Assembly: GCA_001794015.1 (NCBI GenBank)
Contig: MGIZ01000017.1
Span: 1 to 8,252, forward strand
DNA: 8,252 nucleotides
Reading direction: 5' to 3'
DNA from: Candidatus Yanofskybacteria bacterium RIFCSPHIGHO2_01_FULL_39_8b
Lineage (GTDB): Bacteria > Patescibacteriota > Minisyncoccia > 2-02-FULL-40-12 > GWA2-44-9
The position numbers and the translations under genes were made by a program. How positions within the stretch are numbered: the first letter of the stretch is position 1; each line of letters opens with the position of its first letter. The notes under the pieces were generated by a model that worked only from the letters and a program-made list of their open reading frames with translations, searched no databases and was not told where the DNA came from. Of the stretch, positions 5,826 to 8,252 are shown one piece after another.

Positions 5826-7337
5826 ATGGCTCTATTTAATAAAGACGGATCGTTTAAAATCCTTTTTGTCGCTTCTGAAGCGGCGCCTTTTGTGAAAATC
5901 GGCGGTTTGGGCGAAGTCATGCATTCTTTGCCTAAAGCTCTGCGCAAACTTGGCCACGATGCCAGAGTTTTGGTGCCTAAATATGCTACCATTGATACGG
6001 CTAAATATCCTCTGGAAACAGAACTAAATAATATAACGGTTGAAAGCGGGGATAAAGACCCATACGGAATTTTAGTTTCAAATGTTCTTAAATATACAAG
6101 CGAAGACGGCGGAATAAACTATTTTCTTGAGAATATGGAATATTATGAGAAAAGGGCCAATGTTTACGGTTACTCTGACGATACGGTTCGTTGGATTTTA
6201 CTTTCCAAAGCCACTCTTGAATTTGTAAAAAAATCGGAGTGGAAACCAGACCTGATAGTCGCTTCGGATTGGCAGACGGGATTTATTCCGAATCTTGTCC
6301 ATGCGGATTACAAAGATGACCCTGTTTTGTCGAAAATTCCGGTGATTTTCTCTATTCATAATCTTAAATTTCAGGGGATGTTCGATCCCCGTTTTGTTTC
6401 GGAAATGGATTTTGACGCCGGCCAGGCTCCGGTAACAGATTTTTTTGACGAACGGACCAAAAAATTAAACGGAATGCGCCGGGGTATTATGTTTGCCGAT
6501 GTAATTAATACCGTATCTCCCACTTATGCCAGGGAAATTCTCACTGAAGAATTCGGTGAAGGACTGGATAAACTTTTAAATGAACGAAAGGGGATGCTGT
6601 TTGGGATTTTAAACGGCATTAATACGGAGTCTCTTAATCCGGAGACGGACAAGGATTTGGCGGTTAATTACTCGGTTAAGTCGCTCAACAAGCGTCTGGA
6701 AAACCAGATGGCCCTCCAGAAACAGTTTGGCTTGCCGGCGACAAAGGGGGATGTTTTTGTGGTCGGAATGGTTGGCCGGCTGGACGGCCAAAAAGGCCTG
6801 GACCTTGTAACTCAAATGCTCGGTCCGTTGATGGAAAATATTAATTTCCAGTTTGTTATTATCGGCGAAGGCGATGCCGGATTCAGGACATATTTCGAAG
6901 AATTAAAAACCAAATATCCGGATAGAATAGGAACTCACTTTTCTTTTGATCAACGTTTGCCGCGGATGATATTCGGCGGAGCGGATGCCGTTTTAATTCC
7001 GTCAAAATATGAACCGTCCGGGTTGGTTCAGATGGAAGCGATGAGATACGGCTGTATTCCTATAGTTAGAAAAGTTGGAGGATTGGCTGATTCAGTAGAT
7101 GATTTCAAGCCGGAAAGTCCGTCAGCTGACGGAGAAGGGACGGGTTTTGTTTTTGAGAAATACGATCCGTTTTCGCTTACCATTGCCGTTATAAGAGCTT
7201 CGGAACTCTATCGTCAGAAAAAAGAATGGGAGAAATTAATGAAGCGGGCCATGGTTAAAGATTTCTCTTGGGAAAAATCAGCCCAGGAATATGTGAAACT
7301 GTTTGAAATGGCGCTACGCTTTCATTCTGAAAGCTAA
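5826..7337 (+). CDS. glgA: Glycogen (starch) synthase, GT5 family
   Basis: The enzyme transfers glucose from ADP-glucose (or UDP-glucose) to the non-reducing end of an α-1,4-glucan in the cytoplasm. The 503 residues fit the GT5 length. The N-terminal Rossmann domain begins ILFVASEAAPFVKIGGLGEV (12-31) and contains the nucleotide-sugar motif KxGGL, with K24 matching E. coli K15. SIHNLKFQG follows later. The C-terminal domain has VGRLDGQKG, where R318 and K323 match E. coli R300 and K305, and SKYEPSGLVQMEAMRYG with E396 matching catalytic E377. VGGLADSV follows. Spacing between these residues agrees with E. coli, so activity is expected. No Shine-Dalgarno site precedes the ATG; initiation may rely on coupling to the regulator two bases upstream. 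The downstream GH57 gene fits glucan metabolism. Donor specificity (ADP- or UDP-glucose) cannot be told from these motifs. Confidence 0.93.
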   Translation: MALFNKDGSFKILFVASEAAPFVKIGGLGEVMHSLPKALRKLGHDARVLVPKYATIDTAKYPLETELNNITVESGDKDPYGILVSNVLKYTSEDGGINYFLENMEYYEKRANVYGYSDDTVRWILLSKATLEFVKKSEWKPDLIVASDWQTGFIPNLVHADYKDDPVLSKIPVIFSIHNLKFQGMFDPRFVSEMDFDAGQAPVTDFFDERTKKLNGMRRGIMFADVINTVSPTYAREILTEEFGEGLDKLLNERKGMLFGILNGINTESLNPETDKDLAVNYSVKSLNKRLENQMALQKQFGLPATKGDVFVVGMVGRLDGQKGLDLVTQMLGPLMENINFQFVIIGEGDAGFRTYFEELKTKYPDRIGTHFSFDQRLPRMIFGGADAVLIPSKYEPSGLVQMEAMRYGCIPIVRKVGGLADSVDDFKPESPSADGEGTGFVFEKYDPFSLTIAVIRASELYRQKKEWEKLMKRAMVKDFSWEKSAQEYVKLFEMALRFHSES

Positions 7338-7347
7338 ATTAAGATCT

Positions 7348-7374
7348 AAAATTGAAAATTGAAAATTTAAAATC
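7348..7374 (+). repeat. Short tandem repeat, AAAATTG unit
   Basis: AAAATTG (7348-7354), AAAATTG (7355-7361), AAAATTT (7362-7368) and AAAATC (7369-7374) give nearly four copies of a 7-base unit directly after glgA. There is no G+C stem, so it does not look like a terminator. It is probably a simple low-complexity spacer. Confidence 0.7.
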
Positions 7375-7377
7375 TTT

Positions 7378-7411
7378 CTTTTTACTTTTTTATTTTAACT
7401 TTTTACTTTTT
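7378..7411 (+). repeat. 13-base direct repeat in a pyrimidine-rich leader
   Basis: CTTTTTACTTTTT occurs at 7378-7390 and again at 7399-7411, 21 bases apart, separated by TATTTTAA. The second copy ends two bases before the TTG start of the GH57 gene. The U-rich RNA could be an S1-type ribosome entry region, since no Shine-Dalgarno sequence is present, or it may be low-complexity sequence only. Confidence 0.65.
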
Positions 7412-7412
7412 A

Positions 7413-8252
7413 TTGTACTGGGCTAATTTTTTACATATCTACCAACCGCCGACTCAAAAAGAAATATGGGTCAGGCGGATAACCAAAGAATCTTACCGGA
7501 AAATATTTTCCGGTCTTTTAGAAATACCAAAATGTCGATTGACTCTGAATATTAACAGTGTTTTATGTGAACTTCTTGAAAAATGGGACGGTAAAGATGT
7601 AATCAAGGACATCCGTGAATTATTGAAGCGGGGCAACCTTGAACTGACCGGTAGCGCCAAATATCATGCTTTTTTGCCATTGATGCCCGAGGAAGAAATA
7701 AGGCGCCAGATAAGATTGGATGAGGAAGGTTTGAATAAATACTTTGACGGCTATTGGCAAAGAAATGGTTTTTTCAGTCCCGAAATGGCTTATTCCGATA
7801 AAGTGGCCAAAGTCGCCAAGGAAATGGGTTATAAGTGGATAATTATTGATGAGATGGGTTTTCCTCAAGGAAAGAAATATATGTCCAATAAGATATACCA
7901 GATTAAAAATATTGATGATTTTGGGGTATTTTTTCGGGAGCGCAATCTTTCATTTATAGTATTGTCTGCCCAGATTGGTACTATGCCGGCAATAACGAGA
8001 TACCTTAGTAACCGTTTGAATAAAAATGAATATGCAGTTACGGCTATGGATGGGGAGACTTTCGGCCACCATCGGCCGGGCATGGAGCAATTTTTATTTG
8101 ATCTTTTATCTGATGAAAAAATAAAGACGGTTTCCGTGAATGATCTCTTTGAATTTTTTCCAGAAAGAGAAATGGTTGAACCTCGGCCGTCAACTTGGGC
8201 GGTGACTGAAGAAGACATGGAACGGGGAGAACCCTATGCCCGATGGTCGAGG
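7413..8252 (+). CDS. GH57-family α-glucan-acting glycoside hydrolase/transferase (3' end outside window)
   Basis: Family GH57 contains retaining α-amylases, 4-α-glucanotransferases, amylopullulanases and branching enzymes acting on starch or glycogen. The 280 visible residues cover the catalytic barrel. Conserved regions appear in order: WANFLHIYQPP (3-13), GNLELTGSAKYHAFLPLMPE (74-93), GFFSPEMAYS (119-128) with catalytic nucleophile E124, and AMDGETFGHH (211-220) with acid/base D213. A later PRPSTWAVTEED segment may be part of the fifth region. The start is most likely TTG 7413: the frame is closed by TAA at 7368-7370, and the conserved block begins immediately after the TTG with no in-frame ATG before the HxxQP motif. 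No ribosome site is seen. It is in the same frame as glgA, 75 bases downstream, so probably the same operon. Hydrolase versus transferase cannot be decided without the rest. The reading frame is open to the window edge. Confidence 0.9.
   Translation, partial: MYWANFLHIYQPPTQKEIWVRRITKESYRKIFSGLLEIPKCRLTLNINSVLCELLEKWDGKDVIKDIRELLKRGNLELTGSAKYHAFLPLMPEEEIRRQIRLDEEGLNKYFDGYWQRNGFFSPEMAYSDKVAKVAKEMGYKWIIIDEMGFPQGKKYMSNKIYQIKNIDDFGVFFRERNLSFIVLSAQIGTMPAITRYLSNRLNKNEYAVTAMDGETFGHHRPGMEQFLFDLLSDEKIKTVSVNDLFEFFPEREMVEPRPSTWAVTEEDMERGEPYARWSR

Noticed and set aside
1..8252. tRNA, rRNA, CRISPR array, insertion sequence or riboswitch
   Set aside because: I saw no cloverleaf, no regularly spaced repeats, no transposase, no terminal inverted repeats and no long structured leader.

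Overview
The window reads as bacterial DNA, with σ70-type promoters, hairpin-plus-U terminators and an ATGA-overlapping operon. It carries eight complete genes and two cut by the window ends. There are no RNA genes, insertion sequences or CRISPR arrays that I can see.

Left part (1–2520): the last 60 residues of a probable outer-membrane β-barrel protein are followed by an intrinsic terminator and a good σ70 promoter. This promoter drives a two-gene operon for a quinol:cytochrome c oxidoreductase (bc complex). The first gene encodes a Tat-type Rieske iron-sulfur protein. The second encodes one 541-residue polypeptide that joins a complete cytochrome b (b6 part plus subunit-IV part) to a diheme cytochrome c. 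A bidirectional terminator closes the operon against a convergent gene.

Middle (2517–3820): a small secreted monoheme cytochrome c (minus strand) is a plausible electron acceptor for the bc complex. It diverges from an unrecognised 168-residue cysteine-rich protein. A strong terminator then separates that gene from a convergent stand-alone SWIB-domain protein.

Right part (3955–8252): a short MurJ-family flippase (minus strand) diverges from a plus-strand cluster. This cluster holds a single-domain response regulator, a GT5 glycogen synthase two bases after it, and a GH57 α-glucan-acting enzyme that starts at TTG and runs off the window.

Organism: the signals are mixed. The left part points to a respiring diderm, probably using a low-potential quinol such as menaquinol, since the Rieske cluster lacks both potential-raising hydrogen-bond donors. 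From memory of the families, the right part (short MurJ, small SWIB protein, regulator–glycogen synthase–GH57 order) resembles candidate-phyla bacteria of the Patescibacteria/CPR type, which normally lack an outer membrane and a bc complex. Translation-start style also changes. Most genes left of about 3550 have good Shine-Dalgarno sites. The five to the right have none, and one looks truly leaderless. Either this is an unusual lineage carrying a bc complex, or a transferred segment, or an assembly join. Contig-level data are needed to choose.

Working together: quinol would reduce the Rieske/cytochrome b, with electrons passing to the fused hemes c and then perhaps to the small cytochrome c. 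No terminal oxidase is in view. The right-hand cluster would build and remodel an α-1,4-glucan store, possibly under phosphorelay control.
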